Part shown: positions 14,038-21,626 of the stretch, piece after piece
How positions within the stretch are numbered: position 1 is the stretch's first letter
Layout: each line of letters opens with the position of its first letter
Made by a program: the position numbers and the translations under genes
Source of the DNA: Candidatus Woesearchaeota archaeon
Lineage (GTDB): Archaea > Nanobdellota > Nanobdellia > Woesearchaeales > WJKL01
DNA: 21,908 nt
Direction of reading: 5' to 3'
Assembly (NCBI GenBank): GCA_019322815.1
Contig: JAHWIB010000020.1
Span: forward strand, 1 to 21,908
The notes under the pieces: generated by a model
What the model was told of the DNA's origin: nothing
Databases searched by the model: none
The model's input: only the letters and a program-made list of their open reading frames with translations

Positions 14038-14057
14038 AAAAGGATTTTTCCTTTTTT
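14038..14057 (+). terminator. Hairpin with oligo-T tail (terminator-like)
   Basis: AAAAGGA (14038-14044) pairs with TCCTTTT (14049-14055) around a TTTT loop, and two further T follow. In the plus direction this could end the pan transcript or the candidate RNA before it. Confidence 0.45.
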
Positions 14058-14094
14058 AAGTTTAAAAAATAAAGAAGATATATAAAACTGCTGT

Positions 14095-14928
14095 TTAATA
14101 TACAGAAAAATCAATACAAACTCTATATTCTCTTGGTTTAATCTGGCCTGCTTTAACTATCCTTAGGATTTTAAATTTTCTTTTTGCTGAATCACAGGCT
14201 TTTTTTATCTTTTCTTTTGCTAAATTGAATTCTTCTTCTTTTAAAAAATCATAAAAATGAACAACTGCTTTTTTGTTTGCTGCTGTTAATGCAGTATCTA
14301 AAAAATTTTCTCCTGTTAAGGGCAATGGCATAATAATTCTATCAAATTTCTTTTTTATTGTAGGAATAACTATTCTTACATCTCCTCTGAATAGTTTTAT
14401 GTTTTCTGTTTTATTCAATTTTACATTTTCAAGAGCAAATTTGTGTGCAATTGGATTTATTTCTATTGCATAAACTTCTTTGGCTTTTGTATTTTTAGCA
14501 ATAACCAAAGGATATGGGGCAACGCCAGAAAACATAACTAAGATTTCTTCCTCTGGTTTAATCAGTTCAGCAATTCTTTTTCTTTCTGTTGCTAATCTTG
14601 GAGAAAAATAAACATCTTCTGCATGAAGTCTTATTCTTACATTATTTTCTTTATATTCTGTTGTTTTTCTTCTTTCTCCTGCTAATATTTTGAGCTTTTG
14701 TCTTCTATAAATGCCGCGGTGAATCCCTGCTTTTTTAACAACAACTTTAATTTGTTTATGTAGATCAAGCAGAGTTTCTGCAATTAATTTTTCTTTTTTT
14801 TCTAATTCTGCAGGAATTTCAATTATTGCAATATCTCCAATAATATCATAGCTTGCAACCAGGTTTTCTAATTCTTTTTTTGTTAATTTTTCTTTTAGAG
14901 ATTCTTTAAGTGTTGTTGGTTTTTTCAT
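14095..14928 (-). CDS. trm5: Trm5-family tRNA (guanine-N1-)-methyltransferase
   Basis: 277 residues from ATG 14926-14928. An upstream in-frame TTG is rejected because the ATG follows the previous stop by one base (TAA-T-ATG). An N-terminal D1-like domain (about 1-75, with YDIIGDIAIIEIP) precedes VYFSPRLATERKRI (107-120), a hallmark of the Trm5/TYW2 family. The Rossmann SAM site follows: MFSGVAPYPLVIAK (132-145), AIEINP (154-159), GDVR and FDRIIMPLP (185-193). The family makes m1G37 on tRNA, which prevents frameshifting; the related TYW2 acts in wyosine synthesis. The MPLP segment occupies the NPP/NLP position of the catalytic site. It is the last gene of the four-gene operon with fen1. Confidence 0.88.
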   Translation of the reverse strand: MKKPTTLKESLKEKLTKKELENLVASYDIIGDIAIIEIPAELEKKEKLIAETLLDLHKQIKVVVKKAGIHRGIYRRQKLKILAGERRKTTEYKENNVRIRLHAEDVYFSPRLATERKRIAELIKPEEEILVMFSGVAPYPLVIAKNTKAKEVYAIEINPIAHKFALENVKLNKTENIKLFRGDVRIVIPTIKKKFDRIIMPLPLTGENFLDTALTAANKKAVVHFYDFLKEEEFNLAKEKIKKACDSAKRKFKILRIVKAGQIKPREYRVCIDFSVY

Positions 14929-14929
14929 A

Positions 14930-15799
14930 TTAAACAATAATCAAATAAGTTCCAATTAACATAAGTGATGATATAAATAACCTAAACAAAAGAAATTTTT
15001 CATGAAAGAATTTGCCTCCTAATAAAACAATAAATAATGTACTTAAAACCAAAACAGGTGTAACCAAAGATATATAAGCTAAAGATATTGCTTTCAATAC
15101 AAGCAGATTTTTTATTATAGTTAATAATGCTATTAACAAAGGCAGAAATTTAATTTTTTTAAAACAATTTATTGTATCTTTATATCCATACATAACTATA
15201 TGTATAATATTAAAATTTACTGCAATAAATAACCATATGAAAAAGAGATAATTAAAAATATCCAGATAATTAGATAAAATATATTTATCTAAAACAGCTG
15301 TGATACTAAACAAAAATATAGAAAAAGTAAAATAAAGACTGTATTTAGTTTTTAAAAAATTTTTTATTGGAGCGTATAAATTAGAAAGATTATGGTCTGA
15401 TTCCAATAAATATGCTGAGATCAACAATATAATTATCCCAATTATTTGTTTTTGTGTAATAGCTTCAGATAAAAAGAAAAAGGCAATAACCGCAACAAAA
15501 GCTGGCTTAAAATTTGACAATGGATAAAGCAGAGATATATCCTTGTGTCTTAGGGCTTTTGAAAAAAATAAAATACCTACTGTTGCTATCAAAGAAATAA
15601 TATAAACTAAAAATAAAACTTTCTTATTAATATTAAAATTTATTAAAGGTATTAAAAATAAAATAAGAACTAACATTGATAAGGATCTTGCTGATTCTAA
15701 ATTCATGGCATGTACTTTTAATAAAGCTTTTTTTCTAAGTATAATAAAAAAAGTTGAGAATACTATAGAAGCAAAAGCATAAACATACCATGGAATCAT
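14930..15799 (-). CDS. EamA/DMT-family membrane transporter
   Basis: 289 residues from ATG 15797-15799, joined to fen1 as TAA-A-ATG. GGTGAT, inside the end of fen1, may act as ribosome binding site 10 bases upstream. A GTG at 15814 would overlap fen1. About ten hydrophobic helices form two EamA halves: WYVYAFASIVFSTFFIILRKK opens the first, SLLYPLSNFKPAFVAVIAFF marks its fourth helix, and the second half begins near residue 155 and ends with LFRLFISSLMLIGTYLIIV. Drug/metabolite transporters move small molecules; the substrate is unknown. Its position between fen1 and trm5 probably reflects operon packing rather than function. Confidence 0.9.
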   Translation of the reverse strand: MIPWYVYAFASIVFSTFFIILRKKALLKVHAMNLESARSLSMLVLILFLIPLINFNINKKVLFLVYIISLIATVGILFFSKALRHKDISLLYPLSNFKPAFVAVIAFFFLSEAITQKQIIGIIILLISAYLLESDHNLSNLYAPIKNFLKTKYSLYFTFSIFLFSITAVLDKYILSNYLDIFNYLFFIWLFIAVNFNIIHIVMYGYKDTINCFKKIKFLPLLIALLTIIKNLLVLKAISLAYISLVTPVLVLSTLFIVLLGGKFFHEKFLLFRLFISSLMLIGTYLIIV

Positions 15800-15800
15800 T

Positions 15801-16829
15801 TTATAACCAATCACCTAATCCTTTTTGTTGTTTTTTTGATTCAACTTTTATTAAACTTTCTATTTGTTTTTCAACTCTTTCTTTTGAGAAATCATGTTCT
15901 TCAACCAGCAATTCAAATAATTTTCCAGGATTCATTTTTTCTATTTTCATGTTATAATCTTTTTCAACAGGCATTTTTTTGATCAAATAGTAAATGTCCG
16001 TCCATGGAAAATCAAAATTTTCTTCCCATTTTGCTTCTTTGAATAAATTATCAAAATCGTGCTCATGTTTTTTAACTAATTTTAATGCGTTTTTTGGTCC
16101 AATTCCTTTAACGCCTCCTGGATTATAATCAGTACCTATTAAAATAGCCAGAACAATTAATTGATCTTGGTCAATTTTTAGATTATTTAGATTTTCAGAA
16201 AGATTAATTATTTTTGGTTTTATAGTTACATAAGATGCTTTAAATTTTCTTCTTCCTGTTATTGATAGATTTTTAACTAATTTAGGTATTCCATATAATA
16301 AACTATCAAAATCTTCACTAACACCTGCAAAAGCATTTTTATCATTTACTATCTTAGATACTTGGGCTTCTCCTTCTGAAGGCGCCTGGACAACAGGCAA
16401 ACCCAATGCATTAATTAATTCTTTGCTTTCTTTAATCATCTCTGCTGTCAATATAGAAGTTCTTGATGCATATTTTTTCATTAATTCAATATCCTCTCTC
16501 TTTTTTGCTTCTTTATATAGTTTTAATGCTTCTTGTTTAGCTGTTTTTCTTTTTTCCCTTTCTTTTTGTTTTAATTCAGGAGGTTTTCCATCAAAAACGA
16601 AAGCTAACTTAATCCCGTGATGCATTAGTCTTGTAGTTCTGCTGAATAAACCTGTTAAATGAGAGGTAACTCTTCCTTGGGAATCTTTAAGCAAAGTTCC
16701 ATCCCTCTGCCTTATTGTTGATAAAAATTGATACAAAAGATTAAAAGAATCGACGGCAAGCATTTTGCCTTTTAAATCTTCTAGATGGATTTCTTTCGTT
16801 AATATTAAATCTTTTAGATTAGTTCCCAT
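15801..16829 (-). CDS. fen: Flap endonuclease 1 (FEN1) with C-terminal PCNA-binding motif
   Basis: 342 residues from ATG 16827-16829. The frame extends 8 codons upstream, but FEN1 always begins MG-x-N/D-L and here reads MGTNLKDLI, because the mature N-terminus contacts DNA. Metal-binding acids are D27 (AVDSFN), D80 (FVFDGK), E152 and E154 (PSEGEAQ), D173 and D175 (SEDFDSLLYG) and D234 (IGTDYNPGG). A helix-hairpin-helix GVKGIGPKNAL follows. The last eight residues, QKGLGDWL, fit the PCNA-interacting Q-x2-L-x2-W/F-L/F box. FEN1 cleaves 5' flaps in Okazaki fragment processing and base-excision repair. It starts 4 bases after the upstream gene (TAG-CAAA-ATG). Confidence 0.97.
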   Translation of the reverse strand: MGTNLKDLILTKEIHLEDLKGKMLAVDSFNLLYQFLSTIRQRDGTLLKDSQGRVTSHLTGLFSRTTRLMHHGIKLAFVFDGKPPELKQKEREKRKTAKQEALKLYKEAKKREDIELMKKYASRTSILTAEMIKESKELINALGLPVVQAPSEGEAQVSKIVNDKNAFAGVSEDFDSLLYGIPKLVKNLSITGRRKFKASYVTIKPKIINLSENLNNLKIDQDQLIVLAILIGTDYNPGGVKGIGPKNALKLVKKHEHDFDNLFKEAKWEENFDFPWTDIYYLIKKMPVEKDYNMKIEKMNPGKLFELLVEEHDFSKERVEKQIESLIKVESKKQQKGLGDWL

Positions 16830-16833
16830 TTTG

Positions 16834-17775
16834 CTAGATTTTTTTAACAACAAGCCCTTTTTTGAATTCAGTATTCAATAATTCCTCTGCTTTTTTAGTC
16901 AAATTTCCTGTCATTAGAAATAAAACAGGCAATTTTTTAAATTGGCCTTGTACAAAAGCATTGCTCAAATCAGTGTTAGTTATGGTTTTTTTATTTTTGG
17001 CTTTGCAGTAATATTCTAAATCTCCTACAACAGAATAAAATTTTATAACAGCATCAATTTCAGAATTTTTTCTGATAATATCATATTCAACAATCTGAAT
17101 TTTCTTTTGATTAAAGTAATTTTGAAGTTTATTTAAAAAAGAATCTTGTTTTTTAACTATTATTTTCTTTTCTTTTATTTCTTCATTTAATTTTTTCTGC
17201 TGTTCTATTGGTTTTTGTTGTGGTTTTGGTTTAATTTCTTGTTTTGGTTCTATTTTCTTTTCTGGCTGCTTTTCAATTTCCTTTGTTTCTTGTTTTTGTT
17301 GTATTGGTTCTTTTGGTTTTTCAATTTCTTTTGGTGGCTGCAACTGCAATTTGATTAAAGTGCCTGCTTCATCATTACTTAGCAAGTACCATTTCCAGAA
17401 TAAAATCTTTTCGTTGTTAATAGTGATGTGTAGCGGAACTGCAAAATCTTTTATTGATCTTAAAGCAACTCTAATGACTGGCTCTAATTTGTCATCTTTT
17501 AGTGTCTTTTTTTCTTTCAAAAGATCAAATGCTTTCTTTTCTTTATCATTAAGATACTTATAAAATTCTTGCAGCCTGGATTCTTGTCCTGGAAGGTAAT
17601 AAACAGGTGTTCCTCCAACTTTAGTATGTGAAATCTTCAGTTTATTGCTGCTGGCTAATTCAGAAAGATGAGCAGAAGCAAATAAAATATTTGTTTCAAT
17701 TACCTTAGCAATATCATTAGGTATTACTGGTCCTTTTATTTTAATAGTATTTAAAATAGTTTCTTGATTGGACAT
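16834..17775 (-). CDS. Winged-helix protein with charged linker and nuclease-like C-terminal domain
   Basis: 313 residues. The N-terminal part (about 1-65, ETILNTIKIKGPVIPNDIAK ... YYLPGQESRL) reads as a winged helix with the recognition helix near ASAHLSELAS. A second helical/beta part runs to about 150. A low-complexity Lys/Pro/Glu/Gln linker (about 150-205) follows. The C-terminal domain (about 210-313) has SEIDAVIKFY and LEYYCKAKNKK, laid out like the core of Mrr/PD-(D/E)XK nucleases, but Tyr stands where the Glu/Gln of ExK is expected. It may therefore bind DNA without cutting. It leads the fen1 operon, with a TATA box 27 bases upstream, which hints at replication or repair. I do not know a named family. 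Confidence 0.85.
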   Translation of the reverse strand: MSNQETILNTIKIKGPVIPNDIAKVIETNILFASAHLSELASSNKLKISHTKVGGTPVYYLPGQESRLQEFYKYLNDKEKKAFDLLKEKKTLKDDKLEPVIRVALRSIKDFAVPLHITINNEKILFWKWYLLSNDEAGTLIKLQLQPPKEIEKPKEPIQQKQETKEIEKQPEKKIEPKQEIKPKPQQKPIEQQKKLNEEIKEKKIIVKKQDSFLNKLQNYFNQKKIQIVEYDIIRKNSEIDAVIKFYSVVGDLEYYCKAKNKKTITNTDLSNAFVQGQFKKLPVLFLMTGNLTKKAEELLNTEFKKGLVVKKI

Positions 17776-17797
17776 GAAAAAAATTAAGAATTCATTC

Positions 17798-17808
17798 TTT
17801 ATATATTT
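17798..17808 (-). promoter_or_regulatory. TATA box for the fen1 operon
   Basis: AATATATAAAG on the minus strand, centred 27 bases before ATG 17775. No ribosome binding site lies between. Confidence 0.55.
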
Positions 17809-17816
17809 TTTCTAAG

Positions 17817-18398
17817 TTAAGGCCTAACCCATTTAATCTCATAATAGGTAACATCTCCTTCATCATCAACTATCCCAATCAGTAATCTTTTCTTAGTGCT
17901 GTGAGCAACTCTGTTTTTTGCTGCAAATTCATACCAAGTTAAAGTTTCACCTTCATGGACAGGATAAACAATCCATTTTGCATGGGCTTCTCCTGGTTTA
18001 ACACCTCTGTCATAAATCCTGAAATCAGCACCAAATTTCAAAGCTGTCTTGATTATATAACCTCTGTTTCTTATATCTTTGAAAACACAATATCTTGTCC
18101 AAAAATTTGGTTCAACTTTTTTTGCTTTTTTAAGAAATTTCTCAAAAGTAAGTGGTTTGTTTTTTCCATCTAAAACTTTTAATTTTCCTTTTTCAGTAAG
18201 ATAAAGAGCCTCTAAAAGAGACAACTGTACTTTTCCGTCTTCCAATAAGTTACCAAATCTATTTTGGTTGTAAAATTCCCTAGCTTCATTAGTAGATTCA
18301 GTAATAATTCTTTCTCTGGCAAATATCGCTTTTACAATTATTTTTGGTTTTGGTTCTTCCTGTTTTTCTACTTTTTCTGTTTTTTTCTTTCTTGGCAT
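17817..18398 (-). CDS. endA: tRNA-intron splicing endonuclease
   Basis: 193 residues, the size of the single-repeat subunit that forms homotetramers (larger archaeal forms fuse two repeats). The N-terminus is a Lys/Glu-rich tail (MPRKKKTEKVEKQEEPKPK). The catalytic residues are visible: Y129 in FRIYDRG, H139 in GEAHAKW, and the lysine pair K169/K170 in VAHSTKKRLL, one of which completes the Tyr-His-Lys triad. The enzyme cuts introns out of pre-tRNA (and pre-rRNA) at bulge-helix-bulge sites. It is divergent from rnz, another tRNA-processing gene, with 83 bases between the starts. Confidence 0.95.
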   Translation of the reverse strand: MPRKKKTEKVEKQEEPKPKIIVKAIFARERIITESTNEAREFYNQNRFGNLLEDGKVQLSLLEALYLTEKGKLKVLDGKNKPLTFEKFLKKAKKVEPNFWTRYCVFKDIRNRGYIIKTALKFGADFRIYDRGVKPGEAHAKWIVYPVHEGETLTWYEFAAKNRVAHSTKKRLLIGIVDDEGDVTYYEIKWVRP

Positions 18399-18421
18399 AT
18401 TAGAGAAATATTCTTCATTTA

Positions 18422-18430
18422 CTTAAAAAA
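18422..18430 (-). promoter_or_regulatory. Possible TATA box for endA
   Basis: TTTTTTAAG on the minus strand, centred about 28 bases before ATG 18398. It is weaker than the other TATA boxes here. Confidence 0.35.
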
Positions 18431-18449
18431 CTTTCGTGTTTAAAAAAGA

Positions 18450-18457
18450 TTTATATA
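18450..18457 (+). promoter_or_regulatory. TATA box for rnz
   Basis: TTTATATA preceded by AAAAAAGA (BRE-like), centred about 28 bases before ATG 18482. Confidence 0.6.
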
Positions 18458-18481
18458 GTTTTAGATTAAATTAATGGTAAG

Positions 18482-19372
18482 ATGCAAATCATATTTTTAG
18501 GAACAAGTTGTGCAATGCCAACAAAGGAAAGAAATCATATCTCTATTTTTGTTAGTTATAGCAGTGAAGGAATTTTGTTTGATTGTGGGGAGGGAACCCA
18601 AAGACAATTAAGGATAGCTGGAATAAAACCAACAAAAATAACTAAAATTTTAATTTCCCATTGGCATGGAGACCATACATTTGGACTTCCTGGCTTGATC
18701 TCAACATTAAGCACTTCAGAATATACAAAAACATTAAGGATATATGGACCTAAAGGCACAAAGGAATTTATCAAGAACATATTCAAATCAGCTGTATTTG
18801 AAAACAGAATAAATCTTGAGGTAATAGAGATAAAGGAAGGTGTTTTCTTTAATGGAAAGGATTACCAGTTAGAAGCTTATCCATTAAAACATAAAACAGA
18901 GACTTTAGGATTTAGATTTGTTGAGAAGAATAAAAGAAGAATTAATGTTCCTTTTATTAAAAAAATAGGAATTCCTGAAGGCCCTTTGTTAGGAAAATTA
19001 CAAGAAGGCAAATCAGTTACATGGAAAGGCAAGAGAATTTCAGTAAAAGAAGCAACTTATACTGTTAAAGGGAGAATAATTGCTTATCTTGCTGATTCAA
19101 TCCCTAATAAAAATAGTTTGAAGATAGCCAAGGACGCTGATATTCTTATAGCTGAATCAACATATACAAGTGAACTGCAGGAAAAGGCAGATCAATATAT
19201 GCATATGACTGCAAAGGAAGCAGGATTAATCGCAAACCAGGCAAATGTTAAAAAACTGATATTAACTCATTTTAGTACAAGATATAAAGATACTCATGTT
19301 CTGGAAGAAGATGCAAGAAATGTTTTTGATAATGTTGAAGCTTCAAAGGATTTTATGAAGGTTAATTTATAA
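18482..19372 (+). CDS. rnz: Ribonuclease Z (tRNA 3'-end endonuclease)
   Basis: 296 residues, the short RNase Z form. The metallo-beta-lactamase core opens MQIIFLGTSCAMPT, and the metal motif SHWHGDHTFG gives H60, H62, D64 and H65. Further ligands are H137 (PLKHKTETLGF, the family's GFR segment), D205 (AYLADS) and H263 (LTHFSTRY); H241 in HMTA is also conserved. An exosite-like insertion (about 150-195) is present. The enzyme cleaves the 3' trailer from pre-tRNA so that CCA can be added. An earlier ATG at 18474 is out of frame. It is followed one base after its stop by a Nudix gene and then hjc, forming a three-gene unit. Confidence 0.96.
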   Translation: MQIIFLGTSCAMPTKERNHISIFVSYSSEGILFDCGEGTQRQLRIAGIKPTKITKILISHWHGDHTFGLPGLISTLSTSEYTKTLRIYGPKGTKEFIKNIFKSAVFENRINLEVIEIKEGVFFNGKDYQLEAYPLKHKTETLGFRFVEKNKRRINVPFIKKIGIPEGPLLGKLQEGKSVTWKGKRISVKEATYTVKGRIIAYLADSIPNKNSLKIAKDADILIAESTYTSELQEKADQYMHMTAKEAGLIANQANVKKLILTHFSTRYKDTHVLEEDARNVFDNVEASKDFMKVNL

Positions 19373-19373
19373 A

Positions 19374-19778
19374 ATGAAGGAAATCCATAAAATAGCTGCT
19401 GTTGTAATAAGAGATAATAAATTTTTAATGGTCAGAAAGGTAGGAAAAGATATTTGGACTAATTTAGGAGGAAAACCAGAACAAGGAGAATCTGAAGATC
19501 AAACTTTACTTAGAGAGATTAAAGAAGAGATACATTGTGATGCAGAAATCATAAAAAAACTTGGAGACTTTAAAGCAAAGGCTGTTTTTGATGATGCAAT
19601 TGTCAAATTATCTACTTATTTAGTTGATTTAAAAGGAGATATTAAATTAGATGATCCTGAATTAGAGGAATGCAGATTTATTTCAAAAAATTATAAAGAA
19701 AAGGGAATCAAATTTCCAGAATCAATTGAAAAACAAATACTTCCTTTTTGTATTAAAGAAGGGTTACTGGATTGGTGA
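19374..19778 (+). CDS. Nudix hydrolase
   Basis: 134 residues. The Nudix box is complete at residues 33-55: G33, E39, then R47-E48 and E51-E52 (G-x5-E-x7-R-E-x2-E-E), binding the metal that activates water for pyrophosphate hydrolysis. The N-terminal IHKIAAVVIRDNKFLMVRK is the usual first strand pair. The substrate (oxidised nucleotide, sugar nucleotide or cap-like end) cannot be told. It is joined to rnz by TAA-A-ATG and is followed 4 bases after its stop by hjc, so it is translated as part of that unit. Confidence 0.92.
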   Translation: MKEIHKIAAVVIRDNKFLMVRKVGKDIWTNLGGKPEQGESEDQTLLREIKEEIHCDAEIIKKLGDFKAKAVFDDAIVKLSTYLVDLKGDIKLDDPELEECRFISKNYKEKGIKFPESIEKQILPFCIKEGLLDW

Positions 19779-19782
19779 TAAA

Positions 19783-20175
19783 ATGTCAAGGAAATCTATT
19801 GGAATTAATGCAGAAAGAGAATTAATCCATTTATTCTGGAGCAATGGTTGGAGTGCAGTAAGGGTTGCTGGTTCTGGTTCTTCACACTATCCTTCTTGTG
19901 ATATTATTGCTTCTAATGCTGTAAGAAAGTTAGCAATAGAATCAAAAGTTACAAAAGATAAGGGAAAATATTTCAGTAAAGAGGAAATTGGACAATTAAG
20001 AGAATTTTCAGAAAAATTTGGGGCTGAATCTTGGATTGGTATTAAGTTCAAAAATCTAAATTGGTTTTTTATTAGTTTAGAGGATTTAGAGATTGTTGGT
20101 AAAAATTATGTTGTTTCTGTTGAACTGGCAAAGAACAAAGGTTTGCTCTTTAATCAGCTTATAAATAGATTTTGA
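19783..20175 (+). CDS. hjc: Holliday junction resolvase Hjc
   Basis: 130 residues from ATG 19783. The frame opens 19 codons earlier inside the Nudix gene, but the chosen ATG has GGTGAT 3 bases upstream and gives the family's N-terminus (MSRKSIGINAERELIHLF). Catalytic residues of the type II restriction-like fold are E11, D40 (SCDIIA), E53 and K55 (AIESKVTK). RVAGSGSSHYPS before D40 is a strong Hjc signature. The dimer cuts four-way DNA junctions in recombination and fork repair. Nothing in the promoter region suggests a separate start, so expression is likely with rnz and the Nudix gene. Confidence 0.95.
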   Translation: MSRKSIGINAERELIHLFWSNGWSAVRVAGSGSSHYPSCDIIASNAVRKLAIESKVTKDKGKYFSKEEIGQLREFSEKFGAESWIGIKFKNLNWFFISLEDLEIVGKNYVVSVELAKNKGLLFNQLINRF

Positions 20176-20336
20176 AATTTTGTCTTTGTTTAAATTTTTT
20201 TATTTTAATTAAAATAGTTTAATTTATCTCTAATTATAAAATAAAGGAGTATTTTTAATTATTTAAACTAAAAGGGTAATAATCTTGCTTATTTTTAATT
20301 TTAATTAATTTAAATTGATTTTAGAAAAACCTAAGA
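20176..20336. other. Very AT-rich spacer without a recognisable gene
   Basis: Bases between hjc and the tfe promoter are almost all A and T, with many overlapping TTAATT/TTTAAA words and oligo-T tracts. The T tracts just after the hjc stop (20189-20212) could end that transcript. I see no open frame, hairpin or repeat array that I can support. Confidence 0.5.
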
Positions 20337-20345
20337 TTTTTAAAG
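20337..20345 (+). promoter_or_regulatory. TATA box for tfe
   Basis: TTTTTAAAG is centred about 29 bases before ATG 20370 and about 23 before GTG 20364. Confidence 0.5.
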
Positions 20346-20369
20346 TTTATTTTCCATAATATAGTGGTA

Positions 20370-20972
20370 ATGAGATTATCAAATAATGTAATTGAAGAGG
20401 TAATAGCAAAGGTAGCTGGCCAGGATGTGATTCCATTAGTTATGGCTTTGAAGAATAAAAAGAATGTAAGTGAGTTTAAGCTTGCAGATTCAATAAAACA
20501 AGAGGTTAACACTACAAGAAATATGCTTTACAGACTTTATAATGCTAATCTTGTTTCATTTATCAGAAAAAAAGACAAGAAAAAGGGGTGGTATATTTAT
20601 TATTGGACATTTGATATGAAAAGAGCAAGATATTTGATTTCTGAGTTAAAGAAAAAAAGATTAATAAAATTAAAAGAAAGACTAGCAAGAGAGAAAGAAG
20701 GACAGTTTTTTCTTTGTGAAAATAAATGCATAAGATTGGATTTTGACCAGGCGATGAATTTTGAATTCAAATGCCCTGAATGCGGCCAGATCATACATCA
20801 AGAGGATAATAGAGAATTGATAGAAAAGATAGAAAAAGAGATTCAAGAATTAGAGAAAGAAACAAATGAGAAAGAAGTAAAAGTTATTAAGAATGTAAAA
20901 CTTAAATCTAAAAAAGTTAAGAAGAAACCAATAAAATCAAAAAAGAAAGTGGTAAAGAAAAAGAAAAGATAA
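20370..20972 (+). CDS. tfe: Transcription initiation factor TFE (TFIIE alpha homologue)
   Basis: 200 residues from ATG 20370; a GTG two codons earlier is also possible. An extended winged helix (about 1-85, NVIEEVIAKVAGQDVIPLVM and KLADSIKQEVNTTRNMLYRL) is followed by a linker helix. A zinc ribbon comes next, with two cysteines in FFLCENKC and two in FKCPECGQII. TFE helps open the promoter and stabilises the transcription bubble with RNA polymerase, TBP and TFB. After the ribbon comes a coiled stretch and then an unusually lysine-rich tail (last about 35 residues, KSKKVKKKPIKSKKKVVKKK), which could add DNA affinity. It converges on the coiled-coil lipoprotein gene. Confidence 0.93.
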   Translation: MRLSNNVIEEVIAKVAGQDVIPLVMALKNKKNVSEFKLADSIKQEVNTTRNMLYRLYNANLVSFIRKKDKKKGWYIYYWTFDMKRARYLISELKKKRLIKLKERLAREKEGQFFLCENKCIRLDFDQAMNFEFKCPECGQIIHQEDNRELIEKIEKEIQELEKETNEKEVKVIKNVKLKSKKVKKKPIKSKKKVVKKKKR

Positions 20973-20989
20973 TTTAATTCTTAAAATAT

Positions 20990-21550
20990 TTATTCTCCAA
21001 ATATTTTTGCTTGCCTTTTCTGAAAATTCTTAAATGATTCTTCCAATCTGTTCATTTTTTGCCCTAAATAAATTAATAATTGTTCACGCCCATTATAACT
21101 CTTTTGCATACGTTTTGGATTTAATTCAGTATCAAAAGCCTCATGCCTTGACTCAAGATCCTTTAATGTATCCCTCAATCTTTTCATTTCAGCACGAAAA
21201 TTAACTTTTTGATCTATATTCCATTTAAACCTAAGACCAAGAGCAAGCTTATTTTGATCAGCACTTATTTCTTTATCAAGTTTTATAGAATCCTGAAGCC
21301 AGCGAGCCACAGCTACCTCCCATTCTGCTTCCTTGTCTGGAGGAGGTGAAATATTTTGTTCTTTTTTATTTTCTTTTATTTGCGCTTCAACATTTGCCAT
21401 ATCTTTTTCTATTTTCTTCCTCTGTGCAACGAGTTGTGCAAGAGCTTTTGGGTTAGGTTGAACTTTTGATTTTTCAATCTTAGCGCATGAAGCAACTGCT
21501 GCTAAAATTGCCCCCAGCGCTGCAAAAACAATCTTGTTGTATGTAGACAT
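20990..21550 (-). CDS. Coiled-coil lipoprotein, unknown
   Basis: 186 residues. The signal (KIVFAALGAILAAVASC) ends in a lipobox with the cysteine at residue 22, so it should be lipid-anchored on the exterior. The rest is almost entirely charged helix: QRKKIEKDMANVEAQIKENK, then a PPPDKEAEW break, then helices with heptad-like spacing (RAEMKRLRDTLKDLESR, MNRLEESFKNFQKRQ). Four of its eleven arginine codons are CGN, whereas neighbouring genes use almost only AGA/AGG by eye, so a foreign origin is possible. A TATA box (plus-strand 21575-21585) lies about 30 bases upstream. I do not recognise a family. Confidence 0.8.
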   Translation of the reverse strand: MSTYNKIVFAALGAILAAVASCAKIEKSKVQPNPKALAQLVAQRKKIEKDMANVEAQIKENKKEQNISPPPDKEAEWEVAVARWLQDSIKLDKEISADQNKLALGLRFKWNIDQKVNFRAEMKRLRDTLKDLESRHEAFDTELNPKRMQKSYNGREQLLIYLGQKMNRLEESFKNFQKRQAKIFGE

Positions 21551-21574
21551 TTAAACTATACTAAAAAACTTCTA

Positions 21575-21585
21575 ATATATAAAAT
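21575..21585 (-). promoter_or_regulatory. TATA box for the coiled-coil lipoprotein gene
   Basis: TTTTATATATT on the minus strand, about 27-30 bases before ATG 21550. Confidence 0.5.
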
Positions 21586-21626
21586 TTATCTCTCAAAAAA
21601 AGATTATTAAAATAAGGTTAGATTTT

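Noticed and set aside
19726..19782. Longer N-terminus for hjc
   Set aside because: These codons lie within the Nudix gene, and the resulting peptide does not look like Hjc; ATG 19783 gives the family start.
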